Shown here: one piece after another, positions 1 through 5,892 of the stretch
Layout: every line of letters starts with the position of its first letter
Numbering within the stretch: the stretch's first letter is position 1
From: Kiritimatiellales bacterium
GTDB lineage: Bacteria > Verrucomicrobiota > Kiritimatiellia > Kiritimatiellales > Pontiellaceae
DNA length: 6,709 nt
Direction of reading: 5' to 3'
Assembly (NCBI GenBank): GCA_013042165.1
Contig: JABDQT010000136.1
Span: forward strand, 1 to 6,709
Translations under genes and position numbers: made by a program
The notes under the pieces: model-generated
What the model saw: the letters and a program-made list of their open reading frames with translations, nothing else
Database searches by the model: none
Told to the model about the DNA's origin: nothing

Positions 1-1
1 T

Positions 2-253
2 TTCGGCAGTCATTTGAAGCTGCTGGCCGACCCCTCCGGCGAAAAACGTCTGGCGGACTTTTTTCCTGTCGCCGAGACAAGTGAACGGATCGTTTTAGCG
101 GTCGGTCCCGAAGGGGGATGGACGGCGTATGAACTGGAAATGCTTCAGGCTCATGGCTTCCGGTTGTTTGGCATGGGCGACCGCATTCTGAGAACCGACA
201 CGGCCACCATCGGACTGCTTTCCATGCTTGCGGAACGCATGCGACCGGAATAA
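2..253 (+). CDS. rsmE: 16S rRNA (uracil1498-N3)-methyltransferase RsmE, C-terminal part
   Basis: This is the 3' end of a gene that starts before the window; about 83 residues are visible in frame from base 2 to the TAA at 251-253. RsmE is a SPOUT-class enzyme that uses S-adenosylmethionine to methylate N3 of U1498 in 16S rRNA in the assembled 30S subunit. The visible part is the knotted catalytic C-terminus. It contains the GPEGGW loop and the RILRTDTATIG segment, matching the family's GPEGG and RILRTETA signatures that form the SAM-binding trefoil knot. The Asp in RTDTA replaces the commoner Glu, a conservative change. The end of the protein, shortly after this knot, is where RsmE normally stops, so the C-terminus looks intact. 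pgpA follows 26 nt downstream on the same strand, probably co-transcribed. Family assignment is firm; the N-terminal PUA-like domain is outside the window. Confidence 0.93.
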   Translation, partial: FGSHLKLLADPSGEKRLADFFPVAETSERIVLAVGPEGGWTAYELEMLQAHGFRLFGMGDRILRTDTATIGLLSMLAERMRPE

Positions 254-267
254 ACAATCAAGGCATC

Positions 268-273
268 AGGGAG
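268..273 (+). promoter_or_regulatory. Ribosome binding site of pgpA
   Basis: AGGGAG lies 6 nt before the ATG at 280 and supports that start for pgpA. Confidence 0.6.
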
Positions 274-279
274 AATTGA

Positions 280-729
280 ATGAAGAGTTTAATCAAATGG
301 ATTGCGGTTGGTTTTGGAACCGGCTGGAGTCCCGTCATGCCGGGCACGGTCGGAACGCTGGTCGGACTGCCGTTGGCATGGGGCGTCATGCAGGTACCCA
401 ATATTGCTGTGCAGGCCGCAATCTGCATTGTGATGACATTGCTGGCGATCCCGATTTGCGGCGTGGCCGAAAAGATGATCGGCGGTAAGGATCCCGGCTG
501 TATTGTGGCGGATGAATATCTGACGCTGCCGATCACCGTAATCGGTTTGGCTTCGCCGTGGGCGCTGTTGAGCGGCTTTGTGCTGCACCGGATTTTTGAC
601 ATTACCAAGCCGCCGCCCATCAAACAGCTGCAGCACATCCACGGGGGATTCGGGATTACGATCGATGATTTTCTTGCGGCCCTGATCGCACTGGGCCTCA
701 ACCATCTTATTTTCGGAATGATCGGTTAG
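280..729 (+). CDS. pgpA: Phosphatidylglycerophosphatase A (PgpA)
   Basis: PgpA is an inner-membrane phosphatase that removes the phosphate from phosphatidylglycerophosphate to give phosphatidylglycerol. The 149-residue product shows the family landmarks in order: the N-terminal GTGWSPVMPGT stretch (residues 13-23), the acidic DPGCIVADE motif (71-79; Asp78 and Glu79 are candidate metal/catalytic residues), FDITKPPPI (106-114), and GGFGITIDD (122-130) near the end. Hydrophobic segments lie at about 25-38, 43-61, 81-102 and 131-147, fitting a small polytopic enzyme. It is slightly shorter than the E. coli protein (about 170 residues), chiefly at the N-terminus. The ATG is supported by an AGGGAG 6 nt upstream. 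It follows rsmE by 26 nt, and its TAG stop overlaps the TAA of the converging TPR gene. The assignment is solid. Confidence 0.92.
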   Translation: MKSLIKWIAVGFGTGWSPVMPGTVGTLVGLPLAWGVMQVPNIAVQAAICIVMTLLAIPICGVAEKMIGGKDPGCIVADEYLTLPITVIGLASPWALLSGFVLHRIFDITKPPPIKQLQHIHGGFGITIDDFLAALIALGLNHLIFGMIG

Positions 730-1850
730 CGCTGTTTTTCAACGTATTTGATCAACGCCTGGAAATCCTCTTCGCTGCGAAGCCGTTCGAACTCCGCTTC
801 ATCCATCCAGGCTAGTGCCAGCGTGGGATCGGTTAACTGCACACCGCGCCGCAATGCATCCGTTGCGGCCCTGTCGTTGCCCAGTTTGGTTTCCACGCGG
901 GCGAGCAGGAGATAGAGGTTGGCAACATCCGTCACTTCCGCGGTCAGGGCGCGCAGCTGCTCTCCGGCAAGCTCCCAATTGCCCGCCTTCGTCAGGTAGA
1001 GCGCAAAGCTGTAACGGGTGTCGGTATCCAGCGGGCGCTGGTCGAGATATTTCTCATAGGCATCCGCGGATTCTTCGGGCCGGTCCTGCTTCTGGTAGAG
1101 GATCGCGATGTTCTTGAGGGCTTCCGGATAAGTCGGCTTCAGGGCGAGTGATCGCTTCAGGTATTCTTCACCTTTTTCATAGTTCTTCGCGTCGATACAG
1201 GCCGCACCCAGATTATTCAGGATCTCGAAGGTGAGATCGGCATCGGGCGCACCTTCCAGAAGATCGAGCGCCCTGTCGAATTGCTCGAGCTTGAAATACG
1301 CCATGCCCAGCGGCACTTTGACGCCTTCGAGATCAGGCAGGATCTCCAGCGCGTTTTCATAATATTCCGCGGCCGCTTCATACTCGTCGGTCAACATGGC
1401 CTGTTCCGCCAGAACGATGTTGAACGTGGCTTTCTTGAGCCATGCGGCGTTGAACGGACGATCGCCTTCGCCATCCCATTCGGGGTCGGAAAAGCTGCTG
1501 GAAAAATCGAGGACCCACTGCGACTCGGCCGGAAGGGAGTAGCGCGGGATGTATTTCTGGGTGATGGGTTCCGGGGTGCTTGATTCTTCAATAATCTGGA
1601 TGTATTCCCGGACAACCACGTAGACCAGCGCGACCGCAAGCACTAGAATGGTCGTGCCCATCACGGAACTGATGAACTGGTGGCGGCGGATCTCGCGTTT
1701 GCGCTCCTCAACCACATCAATGGAAACCTGCGGCGTAAAGTCATCGCGGGCGATCTGATCGGTCGAATAGATATCCTGTAGGTGCTGGCGTTTTTCGGGT
1801 TCCATAAGCAAGTGTTTCCTAACTGATGCGTAAGCGGGCGAATTCTCCAC
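726..1850 (-). CDS. Membrane-anchored TPR-repeat protein of unknown function
   Basis: I do not recognise a specific family. The 374-residue product has a charged N-terminal region, probably cytoplasmic, rich in Arg/Lys/Glu (residues 16-58). A single strong membrane segment follows (about 60-80), then a roughly 60-residue linker and a C-terminal run of about six tetratricopeptide-like helix pairs (about 142-345). The clearest repeats are near 208-241 (NNLGAACID...LALKPT) and 242-275 (ALKNIAILY...). This suggests a single-pass protein with a TPR scaffold on the outer face of the membrane, likely binding a protein partner. The start is uncertain: the GTG at 1850 has AAGG about 8 nt upstream. An internal ATG at 1805 (giving 359 residues) has AGGA 11 nt upstream and is a good alternative. 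The gene is divergent from aroC and converges on pgpA with a 4-nt overlap of stop codons. No terminator separates that pair. The TPR call is from repeat pattern only. Confidence 0.8.
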   Translation of the reverse strand: MENSPAYASVRKHLLMEPEKRQHLQDIYSTDQIARDDFTPQVSIDVVEERKREIRRHQFISSVMGTTILVLAVALVYVVVREYIQIIEESSTPEPITQKYIPRYSLPAESQWVLDFSSSFSDPEWDGEGDRPFNAAWLKKATFNIVLAEQAMLTDEYEAAAEYYENALEILPDLEGVKVPLGMAYFKLEQFDRALDLLEGAPDADLTFEILNNLGAACIDAKNYEKGEEYLKRSLALKPTYPEALKNIAILYQKQDRPEESADAYEKYLDQRPLDTDTRYSFALYLTKAGNWELAGEQLRALTAEVTDVANLYLLLARVETKLGNDRAATDALRRGVQLTDPTLALAWMDEAEFERLRSEEDFQALIKYVEKQR

Positions 1851-1956
1851 AAAGACCTTAAAAATGCAATCTTAATGTGCGTTGCGCTTGGAGTCCCCGC
1901 GCGTTCGGCGGAAAGGAAGTTTCCACGGTTTTTTCGTCCATTCCCTTTGTGATTAG

Positions 1957-1967
1957 TGCTATATAGT
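1957..1967 (+). promoter_or_regulatory. Possible extended -10 promoter element of the aroC-tat operon
   Basis: In the 184-bp divergent intergenic region, TGC followed by TATATAGT forms an extended -10-like element about 70 nt before the aroC start. TATAGT at 1962-1967 matches the -10 consensus at five of six positions. No convincing -35 hexamer sits at the right distance, so this is a candidate only. I found no comparable element for the minus-strand TPR gene. Confidence 0.35.
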
Positions 1968-2023
1968 CTAGGTTTTAAGCAGAAAAGGCTCAGGGAAATC
2001 CGAACCTGGGGAAACCGGAAAGC

Positions 2024-2028
2024 AAGGA
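2024..2028 (+). promoter_or_regulatory. Ribosome binding site of aroC
   Basis: AAGGA lies 6 nt before the ATG at 2035. It supports the start that gives the standard chorismate synthase N-terminus. Confidence 0.6.
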
Positions 2029-2034
2029 ACAGCC

Positions 2035-3120
2035 ATGTCCAGCACGATTGGAACCCTTTATAAAGTATCGACCTTCGGGGAGTCGCACGGGAAGGCGGTC
2101 GGTGCCATTGTCGACGGATGCCCTGCAAACCTGCAGTTGACCGAAGCCGACATCCAGCCGCAGCTCACCCGCCGCCGTCCCGGCCAGAGCGATATGACCA
2201 CCCCGCGTGACGAAGCCGACCAGGTGATTATTCTCTCCGGCACGGAAAACGGAAAAACGATGGGAACCCCCATCGGCCTGATGGTCAACAACCGCGATCA
2301 GCGCCCCGGAGACTATGGCGAAATGAGCAATGTACCGCGCCCGTCGCACGCGGATTACACCTACCAGATGAAATACGGCAACCGCGCCTCCAGCGGCGGC
2401 GGCCGCTCCAGCGCGCGCGAAACCATCGGCCGCGTGGCCGCCGGGGCCATCGCCGAAAAATGGCTCTCGGAACAGTTTGGTACAAAGATAACGTCATGGG
2501 TCAGCTCGGTCGGCGACATCGACGCACGCGACCTGAGCCTCGAAGGGATCACCCGCGAGCAGGTCGATGCCAACATTATCCGCTGTCCCGACGAGAGTGC
2601 GGCCGCCAAAATGATTGAACTCGTCACCGCAACCCGCGACCGGAAGGATTCCGTCGGCGGGATTTTAACCTGCGTGGCCGAGCATATTCCCGTGGGGCTC
2701 GGGGAGCCCGTCTTCGAGCGCATGGAGGCCAAGCTGGCGCAGGCGATGCTCTCGATCCCTGCCACCAAGGGGTTTGAAATCGGGTCCGGGTTTTCCGGCG
2801 CGCGCATGTTCGGTTCGCAGCACAACGATCCCTTCGAACTCAAGGCGGATGGACGCCTCGGCACCGTGACGAATTTTAGCGGCGGCGTACAGGGCGGTAT
2901 CTCCAACGGCGAACCGCTCGTCTTCCGCATTGCGTTCAAGCCTCCGGCCACCATTGGACTGGCGCAGGAAACCTCCACCTTCGATGGTGAATCGACCGTA
3001 CTGGAAGCCAAGGGGCGTCATGATCCCTGTGTGGTGCCGCGTGCGGTGCCGATTGTCGAAACCATGACGGCGCTCGTGCTGATGGACTTCGTGTTGCGCC
3101 AGGCCTATCGGAACTCCTAG
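2035..3120 (+). CDS. aroC: Chorismate synthase
   Basis: AroC catalyses the last shikimate-pathway step, the FMNH2-dependent trans-elimination of phosphate from 5-enolpyruvylshikimate-3-phosphate to chorismate, in the cytoplasm. The 361-residue product is of normal length and carries all three family signatures. These are FGESHG with the catalytic His18 (residues 14-19), the [14 protein letters not shown] and [18 protein letters not shown] blocks (102-138) with the second catalytic His at 105, and RHDPC (328-332) near the C-terminus. The [17 protein letters not shown] stretch resembles the version in cyanobacteria, green sulfur and PVC bacteria more than the enterobacterial one. The ATG at 2035 has AAGGA 6 nt upstream, and the N-terminus aligns with the family. 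It is the first gene of a tight plus-strand run; the TatB-like gene starts 14 nt after its TAG. No anomaly was seen and the assignment is very secure. Confidence 0.98.
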   Translation: MSSTIGTLYKVSTFGESHGKAVGAIVDGCPANLQLTEADIQPQLTRRRPGQSDMTTPRDEADQVIILSGTENGKTMGTPIGLMVNNRDQRPGDYGEMSNVPRPSHADYTYQMKYGNRASSGGGRSSARETIGRVAAGAIAEKWLSEQFGTKITSWVSSVGDIDARDLSLEGITREQVDANIIRCPDESAAAKMIELVTATRDRKDSVGGILTCVAEHIPVGLGEPVFERMEAKLAQAMLSIPATKGFEIGSGFSGARMFGSQHNDPFELKADGRLGTVTNFSGGVQGGISNGEPLVFRIAFKPPATIGLAQETSTFDGESTVLEAKGRHDPCVVPRAVPIVETMTALVLMDFVLRQAYRNS

Positions 3121-3134
3121 AGACAGGTGTTGCT

Positions 3135-3512
3135 ATGATGCTCGAGGGGATGATCCAGCTTGCATTTATCGGCCCCGGCGGCCCCGAGTTTCTCGTGGTG
3201 ATGCTGGTGCTGCTACTGATGTTTGGCGCCAAGGATGCGCCGCGCGTGTTCCGGAAGATCAACGAGTTTCTCAATCAGGTCCGCCATACCGCCGACAGCT
3301 TCAAGCGCGAGGTTTTGTATAGCGACCTGCATGATGCCGACGAACCCGACGAACCCGGCGCCCCGGTCTCCGACGATAACGCAGACGAGCACGATGACGA
3401 CTACGACTATGCCGAGGAGTCCGGTGAGGTAGAAGATTCCGACAAGACCTCCGATCAACCCGACGTGCAGCCGGAGCCGGAAGAGGAGGGTGACGATGCT
3501 CGAAAAGCTTAA
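3135..3512 (+). CDS. Twin-arginine translocase subunit, TatB-like (TatA/TatB family) with acidic tail
   Basis: This is a small single-pass protein of the TatA/B family, which acts with TatC to export folded proteins bearing twin-arginine signal peptides. The 125-residue product has a short N-terminus, then GPGGPE (residues 13-18). A membrane helix follows (about 18-31), ending in the FGAK hinge, then an amphipathic helix (about 35-60; APRVFRKINEFLNQVR). The Glu in GGPE and the helix ending SFKREV are TatB-like, whereas the FGAK hinge is TatA-like, so the paralogue is not certain. I favour a TatB role because a canonical tatA lies downstream. Residues 62-125 form a probably disordered tail with 28 Asp/Glu out of 64. 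Either of two adjacent ATGs (3135 or 3138) could start it, with AGGTG at 3125-3129. Its end overlaps the tatC start by 17 nt, suggesting translational coupling. Confidence 0.88.
   Translation: MMLEGMIQLAFIGPGGPEFLVVMLVLLLMFGAKDAPRVFRKINEFLNQVRHTADSFKREVLYSDLHDADEPDEPGAPVSDDNADEHDDDYDYAEESGEVEDSDKTSDQPDVQPEPEEEGDDARKA
3484..3489 (+). promoter_or_regulatory. Ribosome binding site deciding the tatC start
   Basis: A perfect AGGAGG ends 6 nt before the ATG at 3496. The upstream in-frame GTG at 3490 directly abuts this site with no spacing, so the ATG is the true start. The site lies inside the coding end of the preceding TatB-like gene. Confidence 0.8.
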
Positions 3513-4485
3513 TTCGCTGAAGGGTAAATTTCGCTACAACGACAGCGAAATGCCGTTCCTCGAGCATCTGGAAGAGTTTCGCAAGATGGTGATCCGCTGC
3601 TTCATTGCCCTGGGCGTCGGCATGCTCATTTGCCTGCCTTTTGCCGATCATCTGATTGGCGTCCTGCGCGCCCCGGCGGAGCCCTATATTATTGAGAACA
3701 GCGTGGCGGATGCGCTGGACGACTCATCGCTTCGTATCCAGATTCCGGAAGAGGCGCTGGCGGAGGATCCCGAAGGGAAACGCTACTACGACGTCGATGC
3801 TGATGTCATCGTGCCCGGCGGAGGCAAGGGGAACAAGGGGGTAATCCGGCTTCAGTTTTCCGAGCCTGCCGCCGCGATCAAGATGTGGCTGACGGTGACC
3901 TTTTTCGGCGGTATCCTGCTGAGCCTGCCTTTACTGGTCTTTTTCATTGGCATGTTTGTCATGCCCGGCGTAAAGGATCTCGAGCGCAAGGCCATGACGC
4001 GCATTGCGGCTTTCTCCGGTGGATTGTTCCTGCTCGGTATTGCCATGGGATACAAGGTCACCCTGCCGCTGGCGCTGGGACTGATGATCAAGATCGGCGG
4101 CCAGCTGGGCGGAGAATCCATCTGGTTCTACAATAAATACATCTCCTTTGCGCTGCAGCTGCTGCTGGGGTTCGGGATCGCATTTCAACTGCCGGTCGTC
4201 ATTCTGATCCTCGGTAAGATGGGGCTGGTCAACTCGACCCAGCTGCGCGAAAAGCGCCGGCATGTGATTGTGGCCCTGCTGATTCTGGCGATGCTGCTGA
4301 CGCCGCCGGATGTCATGACCCAGCTATTGATGGCGGCTCCCTTGATTTTACTCTACGAATTCTGTATATGGTTCCTTTACTTCAGTGGAAACCGTGGAGT
4401 GCCCGCACCGGAGGAGAGTGCCGCCGATGAGCAGGAGTCGGATGAAGTGAACGTCGACGCAACGAAAGATCCAAGCGAGGAATAA
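3496..4485 (+). CDS. tatC: Sec-independent protein translocase subunit TatC
   Basis: TatC is the polytopic inner-membrane subunit that binds twin-arginine signal peptides and organises the Tat translocase. The 329-residue product begins with the conserved cytoplasmic MPFLEHLEEFRKM (residues 19-31; usual form HLxELRxR). Membrane helices lie at about 32-51, 128-155, 168-190, 215-240, 256-270 and 275-295. MPGVKDLERKAM (156-167) is the first cytoplasmic loop, with Glu163 matching the signal-binding Glu103 of E. coli. LLTPPDVMTQ (267-276) is a further signature. The transmembrane polar residue equivalent to E. coli Glu170 is Gln231; from memory both Glu and Gln occur here. The first periplasmic loop (about 58-125) is some 40 residues longer than in E. 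coli. The C-terminal tail is acidic. Start chosen by AGGAGG at 3484. tatA begins 3 nt after the TAA. Very secure. Confidence 0.97.
   Translation: MLEKLNSLKGKFRYNDSEMPFLEHLEEFRKMVIRCFIALGVGMLICLPFADHLIGVLRAPAEPYIIENSVADALDDSSLRIQIPEEALAEDPEGKRYYDVDADVIVPGGGKGNKGVIRLQFSEPAAAIKMWLTVTFFGGILLSLPLLVFFIGMFVMPGVKDLERKAMTRIAAFSGGLFLLGIAMGYKVTLPLALGLMIKIGGQLGGESIWFYNKYISFALQLLLGFGIAFQLPVVILILGKMGLVNSTQLREKRRHVIVALLILAMLLTPPDVMTQLLMAAPLILLYEFCIWFLYFSGNRGVPAPEESAADEQESDEVNVDATKDPSEE
4477..4480 (+). promoter_or_regulatory. Ribosome binding site of tatA
   Basis: GAGG within the last codons of tatC lies 8 nt before the tatA ATG at 4489, so the signal for tatA is embedded in tatC. Confidence 0.5.
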
Positions 4486-4488
4486 ACC

Positions 4489-4722
4489 ATGCATACATTG
4501 GCCATTGGAATGCCGGGCGGCCCGGAGCTGCTGATTATCGTATTCATCATCCTGTTGCTGTTCGGCGCCAAGAAGCTCCCTGAACTGTCGCGCGCGATCG
4601 GCAAGAGCCTCGGTGAATTCAAGAAAGGCCAGAAGGAAGGCGGCGAACCCGACAAGGAGCTGGACGAAGCGGAGAAAAAAGAAATCTCTTCGCCTGCCGA
4701 AAAATCCGGAAAGAGCGAGTAG
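4489..4722 (+). CDS. tatA: Sec-independent protein translocase subunit TatA
   Basis: TatA is the pore- or patch-forming subunit recruited to TatBC during export of folded proteins. The 77-residue product has the canonical layout. GMPGGPE is followed by one membrane helix (about 12-25, LLIIVFIILLL), then the FGAKKLPELSRAIGKSLGEFKKG hinge and amphipathic helix (25-47), and a short charged Lys/Glu tail. Length and motif are typical of TatA/TatE. The ATG at 4489 has GAGG 8 nt upstream; an in-frame ATG at 4510 would remove too much of the N-terminus. It starts 3 nt after tatC and is followed 6 nt after its TAG by the CPBP protease gene, which lies in the same reading frame. With the TatB-like protein, this gives a complete A-B-C set in the order B-like, C, A. 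Very secure. Confidence 0.95.
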   Translation: MHTLAIGMPGGPELLIIVFIILLLFGAKKLPELSRAIGKSLGEFKKGQKEGGEPDKELDEAEKKEISSPAEKSGKSE

Positions 4723-4728
4723 CCGCTG

Positions 4729-5517
4729 ATGGAGACCAGGCGCGGCGAGCTGACCCCGGAAGAAGAACGCGAAAACACCAAAGCCGTACTCGCGCATGTA
4801 ATTCCCTTTGCCATGTGGCTGACCATGATGGTCTGGTTCGACGATCCGACCTGGAGCTATATGGCCCGTTCGGTCGGCGGCCTGATCCTGTTGGCGTTTT
4901 TTCGTCCGTGGCGCTGGTATCCGAAGCTCAACCTGAAAAACATTCCCGCCGGCATCGGCGTGGGCGTCTTCATCTTCTTTGTATGGATCGGGCTCGAGTC
5001 GCCCTGGATGGTTGAGCATGCACCGGGCGTCACCGAATGGTACGACCGCCTCTTTGTCGACCTGATGCGGCCGTTCAAGACGCGCGAGCTGTTTGATATC
5101 GGCAACGGCATCATGGCGCCCTACGAGGTTATCGAGGAGGGCGAGCATGCCGGGTTGCATGTGTACGATCCCAAGGCATCGGGCTGGCTGATCTTTGCCA
5201 TCCACATGTTGGGCACATCCGTATTCATTGCGGTTATCGAAGAGTTTTTCTACCGCGGATTCCTCTACCGTTGGATGATGGGAAGCCCCTTCTTCAAAAT
5301 GGATCACGGCATTCTCAGTTGGCCGATGCTGCTGCTCATCTCCGTCTTCTTCTGTGTTTCGCATTTCGAATGGGGCGCCGCCATCATCTGCGGCATCTGC
5401 TACGGCCTGCTCTACATCAAGACGCGCGACATCTGGGCCGCCATCATCGCCCACGGCACCACCAATTTCCTGCTCGGGCTCTACGTTATCAAATTCGATG
5501 CCTACCAGTTTTGGTAG
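4729..5517 (+). CDS. CPBP-family (CAAX-like) intramembrane metalloprotease
   Basis: This 262-residue polytopic membrane protein has the motifs of the CPBP/Abi family, glutamate-dependent intramembrane proteases related to Rce1. They are EEFFYRG with Glu171, Glu172 and Arg176, then His212 in FFCVSH, and His242 with Asn246 in AHGTTN. Hydrophobic segments lie at about 20-38, 42-60, 72-92, 152-175, 197-210, 214-230 and 236-254. The ending NFLLGLYVI...QFW is like what I recall of the CAAX prenyl protease-related family found with PEP-CTERM/exosortase systems (TIGR03008), but I could not test this. A roughly 60-residue loop (93-150) between the third and fourth helices is unusual in length. The start follows tatA by 6 nt; only a weak GAG-rich signal sits upstream, so translation may be coupled. 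The substrate is unknown. A role in trimming exported or membrane proteins is inference from its tat neighbours. Confidence 0.88.
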   Translation: METRRGELTPEEERENTKAVLAHVIPFAMWLTMMVWFDDPTWSYMARSVGGLILLAFFRPWRWYPKLNLKNIPAGIGVGVFIFFVWIGLESPWMVEHAPGVTEWYDRLFVDLMRPFKTRELFDIGNGIMAPYEVIEEGEHAGLHVYDPKASGWLIFAIHMLGTSVFIAVIEEFFYRGFLYRWMMGSPFFKMDHGILSWPMLLLISVFFCVSHFEWGAAIICGICYGLLYIKTRDIWAAIIAHGTTNFLLGLYVIKFDAYQFW

Positions 5518-5541
5518 GCCTGGTTCGTCCTCGTCCTCCTG

Positions 5542-5607
5542 CATCGTACTCGTCGTCGAATCGTTGTCTGAAGCGCGCGAGAACGAAGAACGAGAACGAG
5601 TACGATG
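5542..5607. repeat. 12-bp perfect inverted repeat, possibly a dispersed intergenic palindrome
   Basis: CATCGTACTCGT at 5542-5553 is exactly the reverse complement of ACGAGTACGATG at 5596-5607, with 42 nt between. The flanks are built of the same simple words: CGTCCTCGTCCTC on the left arm and GAACGAAGAACGAGAACGAG on the right. The pairing therefore extends imperfectly inward. It lies just after the stop of the CPBP gene and has no U-tract, so it is not a plain terminator. It may be a REP-like dispersed repeat; a genome-wide count would decide. Confidence 0.6.
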
Positions 5608-5609
5608 GG

Positions 5610-5653
5610 GCTCCCCCCTTTTGCCCAAAAACCACTTGCAAAGGGTAGGGGGC
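5610..5653 (+). other. Long GC-rich hairpin before the tRNA
   Basis: Bases 5610-5624 pair with 5638-5653 to form about 14 base pairs, including one T-G pair, a bulged T at 5619 and a 2-nt bulge at 5646-5647. The loop is 13 nt. It sits between the end of the aroC-tat-CPBP operon and the tRNA. No T-run follows on either strand, so an intrinsic terminator is not supported. It could protect the 3' end of the operon mRNA. Confidence 0.5.
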
Positions 5654-5664
5654 TAAACTATCTT
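5636..5664 (+). promoter_or_regulatory. Candidate promoter of tRNA-Ser
   Basis: TTGCAA (5636-5641) and TATCTT (5659-5664) each match the sigma-70 consensus at four of six positions and are 17 nt apart. They are well placed to start transcription about 12 nt before the tRNA. The -35 box overlaps the right arm of the preceding hairpin. This is a weak candidate. Confidence 0.35.
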
Positions 5665-5682
5665 CCCTCCTCGATTTAGCGC

Positions 5683-5774
5683 GGAAAGGTGACTGAGTGG
5701 CTTAAGGTGCTGGACTGCTAATCCGGTGTACTGCTTACGTGGTACCGAGGGTTCGAATCCCTCCCTTTCCGCCA
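5683..5774 (+). tRNA. tRNA-Ser(GCU), 3' CCA encoded
   Basis: A complete serine tRNA of 92 nt including CCA. The acceptor GGAAAGG (5683-5689) pairs perfectly with CCTTTCC (5764-5770), followed by discriminator G5771 and an encoded CCA at 5772-5774. The D-arm carries GAGTGGCTTAAGG. The anticodon stem CTGGA/TCCGG encloses CTGCTAA, placing anticodon GCT at 5717-5719, which reads AGC and AGU serine codons. A long variable arm (about 5728-5745), typical of class II tRNAs, supports serine. The T-arm is GAGGG-TTCGAAT-CCCTC (5747-5763). It is followed by an intrinsic terminator. The last 19 bases recur 137 bp downstream. Confidence 0.97.
5756..5774 (+). repeat. Direct repeat copy 1: tRNA-Ser 3' end
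   Basis: AATCCCTCCCTTTCCGCCA, from the T-loop through the 3' half of the T-stem, the 3' acceptor strand, the discriminator and CCA. It is identical over 19 bases to 5893-5911. This is the tRNA segment commonly used as an attachment core by tyrosine recombinases (established knowledge); use as such here is inference. Confidence 0.9.
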
Positions 5775-5780
5775 TAAGTT

Positions 5781-5810
5781 AAAGACGACCAGTTTTGGTC
5801 GTCTTTTCTT
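5781..5810 (+). terminator. Rho-independent terminator of tRNA-Ser
   Basis: AAAGACGACC (5781-5790) and GGTCGTCTTT (5797-5806) form a perfect 10-bp stem with a 6-nt loop, ending in TCTTTTCTT. It starts 6 nt after the tRNA CCA and should release the tRNA precursor. Confidence 0.85.
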
Positions 5811-5892
5811 GTGTGCGGATGGATGAGAACCCGAGCAGAGGGTTTGACGCGCAGCGAGACTTGCATGAAATGCAAGAGGGCACAGCCCGTGC

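Noticed and set aside
258..705. Two minus-strand open frames opposite pgpA
   Set aside because: Both are shadows of pgpA, which has all family motifs on the plus strand.
2361..3021. Minus-strand open frames opposite aroC
   Set aside because: aroC is complete with all signatures; the antisense translations are low-complexity and lack motifs.
3490..3495. GTG at 3490 as the tatC start
   Set aside because: It abuts the AGGAGG with no spacing; the ATG 6 nt further on has ideal spacing.
4348..5628. 426-codon open frame on the minus strand opposite the tatC end, tatA and CPBP genes
   Set aside because: It is the antisense shadow of three well-recognised genes. Its translation is rich in Arg, His and Gln, shows no domain, and runs into the inverted-repeat region.
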